Shown: piece by piece, positions 24,301 through 31,748 of the stretch
Layout: each line of letters starts with the position of its first letter
Position numbering within the stretch: the first letter of the stretch is position 1
Source of the DNA: Bartonella senegalensis OS02
GTDB lineage: Bacteria; Pseudomonadota; Alphaproteobacteria; Rhizobiales; Rhizobiaceae
Reading direction: 5' to 3'
DNA length: 48,867 nt
NCBI RefSeq assembly: GCF_000312545.1
Contig: NZ_HE997541.1
Location: forward strand, 217,510-266,376
Program-made: the position numbers and the translations under genes
Notes under the pieces: generated by a model
Seen by the model: the letters and a program-made list of their open reading frames with translations, nothing else
What the model was told of the DNA's origin: nothing
The model's database searches: none

Positions 24301-24540
24301 AGCTATATCAAAACCTTCTTGCCGGGCGGTTCCTCTTTCACCCTCGAGATGCAACTGGATGATGGTACCTTTGTCCCTTTAAAACTGGATGAGACAGAAC
24401 AACTCTCTGAACCGCTCCTCACAGAGCGCAAATTTATCAGTGGTGACAAAACAGGAAGGCAAGCACGCCTTAAACTTACCCTTACTGGTGGACCTGCTGC
24501 ACGCTCCATGGTGTGTGATTTTGGTGCCGGCATCATATGA
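21397..24540 (+). CDS. DUF4815 tail protein (large baseplate/fibre protein)
   Basis: 1047 aa, the largest gene here. The N-terminus (RPFLQAGELNEVQTIIRGRHNRLGRLVAQEGDRVE) is typical of DUF4815 proteins, found between gpI and tail fibre genes. Beta-rich repeats follow, with segments such as FAPKNQEKSFTFKTYYAPI and GSGEILDNLTFDGVNV. It probably forms a baseplate-attached fibre base or side fibre. It ends 4 nt into the start region of the fibre gene. No catalytic motif is visible. Confidence 0.82.
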   Translation: MKHESGLPFAIDRSVGKEEQQSVVFYGQRPFLQAGELNEVQTIIRGRHNRLGRLVAQEGDRVERADAFVNKDTKTVTLTEGKIYIAGDIFPVSQALLENVSMVGRVEIGVKLQKSWVTHEDDPQLLGQVPGTLAEGEPGAAREVAKLVWALKDDGQQGTFFPVYILQDGVLIDQKSPSLLEPAMQAIATYDRAHGHYIVGGCRVTALGQEGQRQVFSIQEGEANINGFKRKRLAALRHEEVEDFSTSAVPSETHIFAPKNQEKSFTFKTYYAPIATVHSILLTKEKTVTLTRGAVASGRDGVPDKSITSFLKIVQGGKEFKEGEDFKKTGDTIDWAPVGDEPLPGSSYTVTYQYRASVKADKVTAQEITVSGGATSGDIIVNYSYKLPRIDRIGLNTGGNVVYIKGVSADQPMAPSVPDDVLSLATITNNWLETPLVINDGTRVAPYDEMWRYFQRVLSLDRLMQLERIKSNVDSKEPVAKKGMFADPFLDDSYRDEGFEQTGAVGNGILQLAIDPTFYTAHLTEPVTLDWSNEVIIAQELTTACEKINPYQNFAPLPGTITLTPATDFWHVERTDWLSSVTNQLNMGWNRGRSIVKTEVRDDLVNTTREQIDFLRQIKLNFKIEGFGSGEILDNLTFDGVNVLPTSRLVADAKGVIEGTFTIPKNITSGTKNVIARGRGGTTATGLFTGQGMIDVKVMRRTTTVKIWTQVDPQAQVFTPDETRQITGIDFHLCKIGNQNHDLVIDLVTTENGYPTADIQAQTSYSMKGAKVGWAGARYAVPLLVPNDRLTAFVIKTDDGDHSLSLAKLGDFDQEHQRYVSSHPYVTGPRFSSVNAQSWTAHQDEALAFRVLAARYTQTEKTVDLGTFDLVDCSDLQIRAAVELPSSDCSVVFEIERNNGTVYQLLPFQLLSLTEYISEKVQLRAILKGTEKLSPVLFSPVQLIAGKIHRQATYITRAFAFGEKARLTSYIKTFLPGGSSFTLEMQLDDGTFVPLKLDETEQLSEPLLTERKFISGDKTGRQARLKLTLTGGPAARSMVCDFGAGII

Positions 24541-24554
24541 TGGGAGAACGAAAA

Positions 24555-25850
24555 ATGACTAAAACCAAAAAACTCGATATGGAATTGCCCAAAGAAGGAC
24601 GTTTTATCAGTTCTGAATTTCCAATCTTGCGTGATAACCTCAATAAACTTGATCAAGCTCTTATAACTGTTGAGGAAAAGATAAACCAAAAAGCCCCTTT
24701 GCAACATATGCATACAATCAGTGATGTGACGGGTTTAGAAAGCGCTCTTAATGGCAAGATGTCCGCCGATAAAACCTTCACCTTTGCTGATTTAAGCGAT
24801 ATCGAGGGCGCAAAAGATGCCGCAAATAACTATGTGCTCTATAAAGCAGGCAACAATCATTTTACCTTTGGCAGTGCCGTTTCCTTATTAGGGGCACACA
24901 AACATAAAACAGAAGATATCGTGGGGCTTGATGACTTTAGAGCCAAGATTAACCAAGACCTCACAGCCTATGGTCGTCTAGCCAGCCCCAATGAATGGCA
25001 AAGTTATAATAAATTTACCAGCAAAGTCACCATTGGCGGCGATTTGGAACTCTTGAGCAATTCATCATTGAACCTTACCCATAATGGTGAAGTGGTGACA
25101 CGTTTAAGTGCAACGGGAAGTACATTGAAGGGACCACTTAAAGTTGATGGTGAAGCTGTTTATACCAAGTCACAAGTGGATCAATTAATAGCTTCATTCG
25201 TCAAACAACCTGTCGAAATCCTCATGACAGAAAGTGGTCCTATACCCTTTCCTGAAGGTGTTAGTGATGACACAGAGGTAGAAATATGGGCATGGGGTGG
25301 TGGCGGAGGTGGTGGCTTTAGTAACAGTGGTGGTGGAGGCGGTGGCGGTTGCGTTCGTGTTCAAATTAAGGGATCTCAGTTAAGACGTTCAAGAAGTGCC
25401 CAAATTGGGCGTGGTGGTAATAGTGGTGGTGGTGGTGCTACAATTATTCAAGGAATTGTCAAGGCAGGTGGAGGAGGTGGTGGTGGAAATAATGGTGGGA
25501 GTGGAAGCGTTGGAGATGTTAATGGTAACGGTCGTGGAGGCAATGGTGGCAGCTACTATTCTGATAGCCCCAGTTTGAATGGAAGTGATACTACTTTCAA
25601 CGGTGGTGGCGGCGGCTCTTATGGAAAAAAAGTAGGAGCTGGTGGACATGGTGGGGATTCTATTTTTGGTGGTGGCGGTGGTAGCAGCAGTGATATCGAT
25701 GTAAAAGGAGGTTATAGTGGGAAAGGTGGAAATGGTGGAAGTAGTGGCAACGATAAAGCTGGTGGAGGTGGCGGCTATTTTCATGGAAAGAACGGTGACG
25801 AAGGCGGTGCCGGTGGTAACGGAGCAATATTGTTGAGATTTTTTATCTAG
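24555..25850 (+). CDS. Tail fibre with polyglycine adhesin-like tip
   Basis: 431 aa from ATG 24555, with GGGAG (24542-24546) 8 nt upstream; ATG 24537 is less likely. The N-terminus (RFISSEFPILRDNLNKLDQALI, then HMHTISDVTGLESALNGKM) is a tail-fibre attachment and shaft pattern with HxHTIxDVTGL repeats. From about residue 245 it becomes extremely Gly-rich, with runs of 4-7 glycines spaced by short loops, ending GGAGGNGAILLRFFI. This resembles the polyglycine-II sandwich of T-even gp38-type adhesins, where the loops bind the receptor. The following gene is likely its chaperone. Confidence 0.85.
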   Translation: MTKTKKLDMELPKEGRFISSEFPILRDNLNKLDQALITVEEKINQKAPLQHMHTISDVTGLESALNGKMSADKTFTFADLSDIEGAKDAANNYVLYKAGNNHFTFGSAVSLLGAHKHKTEDIVGLDDFRAKINQDLTAYGRLASPNEWQSYNKFTSKVTIGGDLELLSNSSLNLTHNGEVVTRLSATGSTLKGPLKVDGEAVYTKSQVDQLIASFVKQPVEILMTESGPIPFPEGVSDDTEVEIWAWGGGGGGGFSNSGGGGGGGCVRVQIKGSQLRRSRSAQIGRGGNSGGGGATIIQGIVKAGGGGGGGNNGGSGSVGDVNGNGRGGNGGSYYSDSPSLNGSDTTFNGGGGGSYGKKVGAGGHGGDSIFGGGGGSSSDIDVKGGYSGKGGNGGSSGNDKAGGGGGYFHGKNGDEGGAGGNGAILLRFFI

Positions 25851-25859
25851 GAGCACTTC

Positions 25860-26102
25860 ATGGAATATGCAGTTGTTGAAAAGGGTGTGGTGACAAATAT
25901 TATTGTCGCATCAAAAGATTATGTTCACGCCTTTGATGGTGAAGCGATCCCTTCAAAGGAAGCACAAATTGGTTGGAGTTATAAAGACGGAATATTCTCT
26001 CCTCCCCTGTTGGATGAAAACAAAAAACAATCTGCATCCACGCAACCAGCAGAGAAAGACACAATCTTAGATCCACCTATAGGGGAGCCACAAAAAAGGT
26101 GA
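25860..26102 (+). CDS. Small tail fibre assembly protein (gpU/Tfa N-terminal-like)
   Basis: 80 aa, with AGGAG at 25851-25855. YAVVEKGVVTNIIVASKDYVHAF...IPSKEAQIGWSYKDGIFSPP is the pattern of the short protein placed after tail fibres (vNvi....GW.Y..g.F.PP). It probably helps fold or cap the fibre tip. It is the last gene before a terminator and late dyad 3. Confidence 0.75.
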   Translation: MEYAVVEKGVVTNIIVASKDYVHAFDGEAIPSKEAQIGWSYKDGIFSPPLLDENKKQSASTQPAEKDTILDPPIGEPQKR

Positions 26103-26183
26103 ATAAGCTAAGTTATAGGAATGCTTGTTGTATAAAAGCTTAAAGGCTCATATGATCTTTAAAGTCCTTTTTAGAACTCTTTC

Positions 26184-26207
26184 AAAGCCCTTTTAAAGGG
26201 CTTTTTT
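26184..26207 (+). terminator. Intrinsic terminator ending the head/baseplate/fibre operon
   Basis: AAAGCCCTTT (26184-26193) pairs with AAAGGGCTTT (26195-26204), followed by a T-run to 26207. It is close to symmetrical, so it could act in both directions. It directly abuts late dyad 3, separating two transcription units. Confidence 0.8.
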
Positions 26208-26228
26208 GACTGACAGTGTCAGGCTTAT
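26207..26228 (+). promoter_or_regulatory. Late-promoter dyad 3, before the tail sheath (PP-like)
   Basis: CTGACAGTGTCAG (26210-26222, around G26216) followed by GCTTAT, identical in these parts to dyad 1. The centre is 62 nt before the sheath ATG. The T-run of the terminator runs into the motif. Confidence 0.75.
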
Positions 26229-26277
26229 GGAGTAGGGTGATGGTTGTTATTGTCTCTTCATTGATTTGGAGAGCAAA

Positions 26278-27567
26278 ATGGCAACAGAATTTAATCATGG
26301 TATTCACCTCATTGAAGATGGTCAAGCTTCTCGCCCTTTGGAGATGTTTAGCCAAACCGCCATTGGGGCGGTTGTTACAGCCCCTGATGCGGATGCACAG
26401 ACCTATCCCCTTAACGAGCCCGTGTTGGTCTTTACCCATGAGACAGAGAAAATCCAAAAGCTTGGGCAAAAAGGCACAGCCCTTGATGTTATCAATGCCG
26501 TGCGCGCGCAAGGAATTGAGGCACAAGTGATCCTTGTGCGGGTGGAGGAAAAGTCAACCATAGCTGAGACCCAAACCGAAATGGTGGGGTCAAGTGTTGC
26601 TTTAACCGGTGTTCATGCCCTAGCGCATGCACGAGGGCATTTAGGTGTGGAACCTGGAATTCTCTTAGCACCAGCTTATAGTGCAGGGCGCCTTGATAAT
26701 GCTAAAAATCCGCTAGCAGATGCTCTAGAACAGGTTGCCGAAAAGCTACAAGCCATTGCGGTGTTTGATACGGGGGGCAAAAATACGGAAGAAAGCCTTG
26801 CCTTTCGGGCGGATTTTTCCTCACGCTTTTGTTATCTGATTGATCCCTTTGTGCGGGTGGCAAATAGTGAGGGTAGTGTTAGTATTAAACCAGCAAGTCC
26901 TTTTGCAGCCGCCATGTTTATCAAACGGGACAAACAAAAGGGGGGTGTTTTTTGGTCCCCCTCTAACCAAGATGTCAAAGGTATTTTAGGCACAGCGCGC
27001 CCCATTAGCTATTTTGATGGGGAAATTGATCATGAGGCTAATCGTCTTAATCAAGCCGATATTGCCACCTTTATTCCCGCCCGCCTTAGCCAAAATGCGC
27101 AAGGGCAATTGGCTGCCAATGGACGCATTTTATGGGGCAATCACACCACCTCGAATGATCCACTCTGGCGCTTTGTCAATGTGGTGCGTACCCGCGCAGC
27201 CTTGGAAAAAACCATCATTAACAATTTACGCCCTTGGGCAAATGACGAAAATCTGACCGGCCAACATGTCATTGCCATTATTCGCAGCCTTACACAGTTT
27301 CTTGATGATATGATTGCCTGTGGAGCGCTTTTAGGGGGGCGGGTTTGGTTTGACCGTGATTTGAATTCAAACAGCAATTTGCAATTGGGCAAATTGCGGG
27401 TGGAATTTGATGCAGAAGAAGTCCCTCCTCTCGAAGATTTAAGCTTTGGCAGCCGGCGCAATGGCGCTTACTTTAATCGGCTCGCTGAAGATATCCAAAA
27501 GAAAATGACCCACACTTTTGGCGATACGCTTGAGGGTTATCGCAAGGCAGCAAGGAGTGATGTATGA
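26278..27567 (+). CDS. Tail sheath protein (P2 FI / Mu gpL-like)
   Basis: 429 aa from ATG 26278; an in-frame TTG at 26266 is part of the GGAGAG ribosome binding region. The N-terminus HGIHLIEDGQASRPLEMFSQTAIGAVVTAPDADA is typical of contractile sheath proteins, and RPISYFDGEIDHEANRLN and GRILWGNHTTSNDPLWRFVNVVRTR are conserved core segments. It forms the contractile outer tube, so the phage is a myovirus. First gene of the third late unit; it overlaps the tube gene by 4 nt. Confidence 0.95.
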   Translation: MATEFNHGIHLIEDGQASRPLEMFSQTAIGAVVTAPDADAQTYPLNEPVLVFTHETEKIQKLGQKGTALDVINAVRAQGIEAQVILVRVEEKSTIAETQTEMVGSSVALTGVHALAHARGHLGVEPGILLAPAYSAGRLDNAKNPLADALEQVAEKLQAIAVFDTGGKNTEESLAFRADFSSRFCYLIDPFVRVANSEGSVSIKPASPFAAAMFIKRDKQKGGVFWSPSNQDVKGILGTARPISYFDGEIDHEANRLNQADIATFIPARLSQNAQGQLAANGRILWGNHTTSNDPLWRFVNVVRTRAALEKTIINNLRPWANDENLTGQHVIAIIRSLTQFLDDMIACGALLGGRVWFDRDLNSNSNLQLGKLRVEFDAEEVPPLEDLSFGSRRNGAYFNRLAEDIQKKMTHTFGDTLEGYRKAARSDV

Positions 27568-28082
27568 CTTTAAGAATTGTTCGTGGTTTTACCCTGATTG
27601 TTGATGATGATGTCAATCTTCATCTTGATCTTGAAACCCTCAAACTTCCCACGTTGGAAGAAATTACCGAAACCTATCAACCAGGGGGCTCTGACATGCA
27701 AATTGATGTGAGTGGTCTTGGTGTGAAAGCTTTGAACTTACAAATGAAGATCCACAGCCACACGCCCGAAATCATCGGTATCTTTGGTGGTCCTCCTGGT
27801 CTTCGTCATAAATTTACCGGCAAAAAACATGTGGTGTCTGAAGAAGATGGACGCGAGCATGAACATTCCATTGATGTCACGGGGCGTTTGGTCAAAGTCG
27901 ATAGCGAAAGCTTAACGGCTGGAAAAGCCACAGGCTATGATTGCGAGATCAAAAATATTTGGGACTATACGGAATTTTGGGATGGTTCTGTTTTACACCG
28001 CTTTTCCTTTAAACGGGGTGGTTGGCTGGTGCGCAATGGACAAGAGATCGGTGGGCGCCGCCGCTCTATTCTCAATTTATAA
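27564..28082 (+). CDS. Major tail tube protein (P2 FII-like)
   Basis: 172 aa, start overlapping the sheath stop. LPTLEEITETYQPGGSDMQIDVSGLGVKALNLQMKI and the C-terminal VLHRFSFKRGGWLVRNGQEIGGRRRSILNL match the P2-type tube protein. It stacks as hexamers to form the inner tube and is followed by the E/E' chaperones. Confidence 0.93.
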   Translation: MTLRIVRGFTLIVDDDVNLHLDLETLKLPTLEEITETYQPGGSDMQIDVSGLGVKALNLQMKIHSHTPEIIGIFGGPPGLRHKFTGKKHVVSEEDGREHEHSIDVTGRLVKVDSESLTAGKATGYDCEIKNIWDYTEFWDGSVLHRFSFKRGGWLVRNGQEIGGRRRSILNL

Positions 28083-28111
28083 GTTCTCATTAATATTGAT
28101 AGGAATTTCTG

Positions 28112-28647
28112 ATGACCAGTTTACAAGCAAGTGTTGAGGTGGAATTGCAGGTTCCCCTTGTTTATCAAGACAAGGATGGCAAAGAATCAACACGGCACAA
28201 ATTGATCTTTTATCGCCCAAACTTCAAGCAAGCACGCCAATTAGCTGTGCTGATTGGACCACAGCTGGCAAAGTTACTTTTGCCCGCTGTAGAAGAGAAT
28301 AAAATATCTTTGAGCAATGATATTCTCATTGCCAAGCTTTGTGAGGCTTTATTTACCCATGAAGCCATGGAAGGAATCGCCGCGCTTCTGGCAGAGATGT
28401 CTCATGAATCCGTTGAACTGATTAATCGTCTTGATATTGTTGATGTTGTGGCCGTGTTTAAGGTTTTTTTTGCTTTTTTTCCCAAACACCAATCCCCTAT
28501 GTCGGACAATTTGGAGCCGAACTAGCCCTTTATTACCACTGGTCTCCTTTAGAAATCAATCAGATGGATTGGCTGGAAGTGATTGCCTATCGCGATGAAT
28601 TAGTGCGCTTGAAAGCCCAAGAATATGAAAGCCAAATGTTAGGATAA
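28112..28647 (+). CDS. Tail assembly chaperones gpE and gpE+E' (-1 frameshift)
   Basis: The zero frame (28112-28525, 137 aa) is a gpE/gp41-type chaperone (VPLVYQDKDGKESTRHKLIFYRPNFKQARQLAVL). Two in-frame slippery heptamers of seven T's occur: 28465-28471 followed by G, and 28474-28480 followed by C. A -1 shift at either stays open; from the second it continues SQTPIPYVGQFGAELALYYH, then WSPLEINQMDWLEVIAYRDE, to TAA at 28645-28647 (123 + 55 = 178 aa). The HW...M..el pattern is P2 E'. P2 uses the same type of signal to make the fusion, which chaperones the tape measure during tail assembly. Confidence 0.88.
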
Positions 28648-28656
28648 GATGCGATC

Positions 28657-30993
28657 ATGGATGTTTCTCTTGTTGTGCGTTTTGTGAATCATCTGCAAGA
28701 GGGGATCGCCTCTGCCAAGCGAGACTTAAGAGCCTTTAGCCTCGATATTGCGCATTTCCAAAACCAAACACGCCAGCATTTTAAAGGGTGGTTTGACCCT
28801 GAGCACTTGAAGGACTCTACAGAAAAAGCGCAAAATGCTTATATTCATGCACGTGGGCGCATGGTAGGCGCCATTGCCCAAACGGCAACCTTAATTGCGC
28901 CTCTCTATAAAGCCATGCAATTTGACCAATCGATGAAAGGCTTGGAAAAGGTTCTGGATGCCCCCCTTGATCGTTTAAAAGAATTACGCCGCTTTGCGCT
29001 TGAAACCTCTACCAAAATTCCTCTCGCCGCTCGTGAAGTTTTAGAACTGATGACCAGTGCCAGCCAAGCAGGGATTGGTGAACAAGATCTCGAGGCTTTT
29101 AGTATTTATGCCGCCAAAGCAGCGGTCGCCTTTGATATGACGGGGGACCAGATTGGGGAACGCTTTGCCAAATTGCGCAATGTCTTCAAGCTTAATCAGG
29201 CAGGCATTGAAGATCTAGGCGATGCCATCAATCATCTCTCCAATCACATGGCGGCAAAGGCAAGTGAAGTTACAGACTTTACCAATCGGGCCACCGGTGC
29301 GGCAACCATGTTTAAACTGACAGCCCGCGAAACCGCAGCCTTTGGGACGGCGATGATTTCTGCTGGGATTGTTCCAGAGAGTGCAGCACGTGGGTTTAAC
29401 TCTATCAGTGCCCGTATTCAGGCGGGAGGCAAACATATTGAAGATGCCTTTAGTAATATTGGTCTCTCTCGCCAAAAATTCATGGAAGATTTGGAGAAAG
29501 ATGCCACCGGTACCTTGGTGCGCTTTTTTGATGTGTTGGGCAAATCCGAACAGGGGATGCGTTCACTGATTGCCATTGCAGGACGCGACTTTACTGGGGA
29601 TTTTGCTAAACTGGTGGGTAACCCCGAACTGTTAGGGCAAGCTTTAGAGTCTGTGAAAGACCCAAAAGTCTTTAAAGGCTCTGTCGAACAAGAGGCAGAC
29701 AAACAAGCAACCGGTGCCATGCGGCAATTTGAACTGTTGCAAAACCGTATCGTGGCTTTAGGCATCACCATTGGTGAGGTTTTATTGCCCCATGTGAACA
29801 GTTTAATGGCGAGTGTTGGTGGTTTTTTAAACGTGCTGATGGCATGGGCTAATGAACACCCTGTTTTAACTAGTGTGATTATCAAAACCATTGCTGCCCT
29901 GATGGCTTTTAATATTGCTTTACGGGTTGTACGTTTTACCATGGCGGGAACCCGCCTTGGGGTCCTGCAATTGATTGCCTCTTTTATCAAGATGAGGGCT
30001 GTGAGCGGTGCGCTGAAGACAAGTTGGCGCGGGCTCTTGGCTTCAGGGCGCTCACTGGGTTTGCTTACCACAGGACTTGGGGCACGTTTCCTCAAACTTT
30101 TGCGCCCCATGACTTTACTGGTGGCTGCGTTCCAAGGGGTTGCCGTCTCAGGTGCAGCATTTGCGAGTAGCTTTGCTTGGATAGGAACAGCCATAGAAGT
30201 GGTTGCTGCTGGCATAGCCTCTGTTGTGGGGGCTGTTTTTAGCCCCGTAGGGGCTGTGATTACCGCTGTTGTGGCGATCATACTGGCTGCTGGTTTTACT
30301 TTGTGGAAATATTGGGATCGCTTTTCTTCCTTTGTCAAAGGATTTGCACGGGGGCTAATACGCGCTTTTGGGCGTGCCTTTGAGGCGGTTATGCGTTTTT
30401 TTGGTGCTGACACGGCAACCATCACACGTTGGAAAAACATCATTGCCGCTGCCTTTGATTTCTCTCAAACTTGGCAAAAATTCAAACAGGGTCTTTCCTC
30501 TATTGCTCAAAGCTTTGAAGGTTTGTGGGAGGGGATTAAACAAAACCTTTCCAATTTTTGGGGGTGGTTGGGAAGTTTTTTTACACAGGAAAAGCTTTCG
30601 CAGAGTGCTAAGGCGAGCATGGAACAAGCCGGTGAAGATTTAGCCAGTTGGATTGTTGATGGTTTTATGGGCCCCATCTCACAATTGACGGATTTTTGTC
30701 AATCTTTACCTCACCGCATAAAGGGGTGGATTGGGTCGATTGATTTAAGAGATTATTTACCAAGTTTTTTGGGAGGCAAAACAGCTATTCAACCGATTGT
30801 GCAATTTGCGGGGGTAGGGCATGGCCATAGCTCTGTTCCAGAAACAAAAGAGAAAGAGCGCGTCCCCATCACCCACCATCAAAATGTCACGGTGCATGTC
30901 AATGGCGCGCGTGATCCCATTGCAACTGGTTATGCGGTTCGCCATGCGTTGCAACGGGCAGGGGCCAATGCTTTGCACGGCGGAACAGAATGA
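28657..30993 (+). CDS. Tail tape measure protein
   Basis: 778 aa. The N-terminus is long and helical (VVRFVNHLQEGIASAKRDLRAF) with a TP901-type core (TSTKIPLAAREVLELMTSASQAGIGEQDLEAFSIYAAKAAVAF, then TARETAAFGTAMISAGI), followed by several hydrophobic segments around residues 400-560, then a C-terminal region rich in Trp (WEGIKQNLSNFWGWLGSFF). It sets tail length and may insert in the host membrane. It follows the E/E' chaperones as in P2 and lambda. The large ORF on the other strand here is a shadow. Confidence 0.93.
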   Translation: MDVSLVVRFVNHLQEGIASAKRDLRAFSLDIAHFQNQTRQHFKGWFDPEHLKDSTEKAQNAYIHARGRMVGAIAQTATLIAPLYKAMQFDQSMKGLEKVLDAPLDRLKELRRFALETSTKIPLAAREVLELMTSASQAGIGEQDLEAFSIYAAKAAVAFDMTGDQIGERFAKLRNVFKLNQAGIEDLGDAINHLSNHMAAKASEVTDFTNRATGAATMFKLTARETAAFGTAMISAGIVPESAARGFNSISARIQAGGKHIEDAFSNIGLSRQKFMEDLEKDATGTLVRFFDVLGKSEQGMRSLIAIAGRDFTGDFAKLVGNPELLGQALESVKDPKVFKGSVEQEADKQATGAMRQFELLQNRIVALGITIGEVLLPHVNSLMASVGGFLNVLMAWANEHPVLTSVIIKTIAALMAFNIALRVVRFTMAGTRLGVLQLIASFIKMRAVSGALKTSWRGLLASGRSLGLLTTGLGARFLKLLRPMTLLVAAFQGVAVSGAAFASSFAWIGTAIEVVAAGIASVVGAVFSPVGAVITAVVAIILAAGFTLWKYWDRFSSFVKGFARGLIRAFGRAFEAVMRFFGADTATITRWKNIIAAAFDFSQTWQKFKQGLSSIAQSFEGLWEGIKQNLSNFWGWLGSFFTQEKLSQSAKASMEQAGEDLASWIVDGFMGPISQLTDFCQSLPHRIKGWIGSIDLRDYLPSFLGGKTAIQPIVQFAGVGHGHSSVPETKEKERVPITHHQNVTVHVNGARDPIATGYAVRHALQRAGANALHGGTE

Positions 30994-31020
30994 GGGCAAT
31001 AGAATGAGAGGGGAGAGACC

Positions 31021-31497
31021 ATGCAAGATCCTTTGCTGATGTTAGGACCGCATCAATTTTATGTGGACTGGTTGAACTTCCAATCTTTTGAGGAGGAGTT
31101 CTCTGCCTCATGGGTTTGCTTAGAGCGTTTTGGTGGGGCCCCTGGTTTGCAATTTACTGGTTATGGCAATGATCCCAAAACCCTCCACGGGGTGTTGTTT
31201 CCAGAAGAGTTTGGTGACCGGGTTGCCATTGATGCCATCACCAGAACCATTCGGGCAGCTCAACCCGTTCAGATGATCCGTTGGATGGGTGATGATAGCT
31301 ACAGTGCCTTAATGCATGGATCCGTTGTCATTACCCATATTCGTAAAGACCATGACTATATTAGTCGCTCTGGTCAATCGGGGCGTATTCGCTATTCCAT
31401 AAGCCTGTTGCCGTTTTTTGATGGGGGCAAGCCGCAAGGTCAATATCAAGTGGGGCAATATCAAGGTGATCAGTATCAAGAGGAGGACACCCCATGA
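31021..31497 (+). CDS. Tail protein U-like (P2 gpU)
   Basis: 158 aa with GAGGGGAGAG upstream of the ATG. LGPHQFYVDWLNFQSFEEEFSASWVCLERFGGAPGLQFTG and HGVLFPEEFGDRV match P2 gpU, a tail terminus protein. The last 25 residues contain a degenerate repeat (GQYQVGQYQGDQYQEE), also visible as CAATATCAAG-type DNA repeats at 31,440-31,485, outside the conserved domain. It overlaps gpX by 4 nt. Confidence 0.88.
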   Translation: MQDPLLMLGPHQFYVDWLNFQSFEEEFSASWVCLERFGGAPGLQFTGYGNDPKTLHGVLFPEEFGDRVAIDAITRTIRAAQPVQMIRWMGDDSYSALMHGSVVITHIRKDHDYISRSGQSGRIRYSISLLPFFDGGKPQGQYQVGQYQGDQYQEEDTP

Positions 31498-31748
31498 GGA
31501 TCCCCGCAAAGCATCTCGTTGTAGAATTAGAGGATATGAGTTTAGACTTGATTTGTTATCAGCATGCCTTGTCTGTTTTAGGAGACCGAAGGCAAGCTGG
31601 GTCATTGAGGGGTTATGTAGAAGCCACGCTGGAGGCTAATCCAGAGATTGCTGGGTATGATGCTTTTTTGCCGCGGGGCTTAAAAGTCTTTCTGCCTGAA
31701 TTTGTATCATGCGAAAAGAACAGTGTGGTCAAACGGCTATGGGACTAA
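31494..31748 (+). CDS. Tail protein X-like (P2 gpX)
   Basis: 84 aa. SLDLICYQHALSVLGDRRQAGSLRGYVEATLEANPEIAGYDAFLPRGLKVFLPE has the gpX pattern: LysM-like, with a YveatL..Np.la.....lp.G..i.lP motif. It overlaps gpU before it and gpD after it (TAATG). A small baseplate or tail protein; P2 places X in another operon, whereas Mu-like and many other prophages have it beside U and D as here. Confidence 0.87.
   Translation: MRIPAKHLVVELEDMSLDLICYQHALSVLGDRRQAGSLRGYVEATLEANPEIAGYDAFLPRGLKVFLPEFVSCEKNSVVKRLWD

Noticed and set aside
25389-25856. 155-aa minus-strand ORF rich in Thr, Ser and Ile
   Set aside because: Reverse complement of the Gly-rich fibre tip; the composition is a consequence of GGT/GGC repeats.
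29418-30443. 341-aa ORF on the minus strand
   Set aside because: Antisense shadow of the tape measure gene; low-complexity, Ala/Lys/Thr-rich translation, no ribosome binding site and no known pattern.
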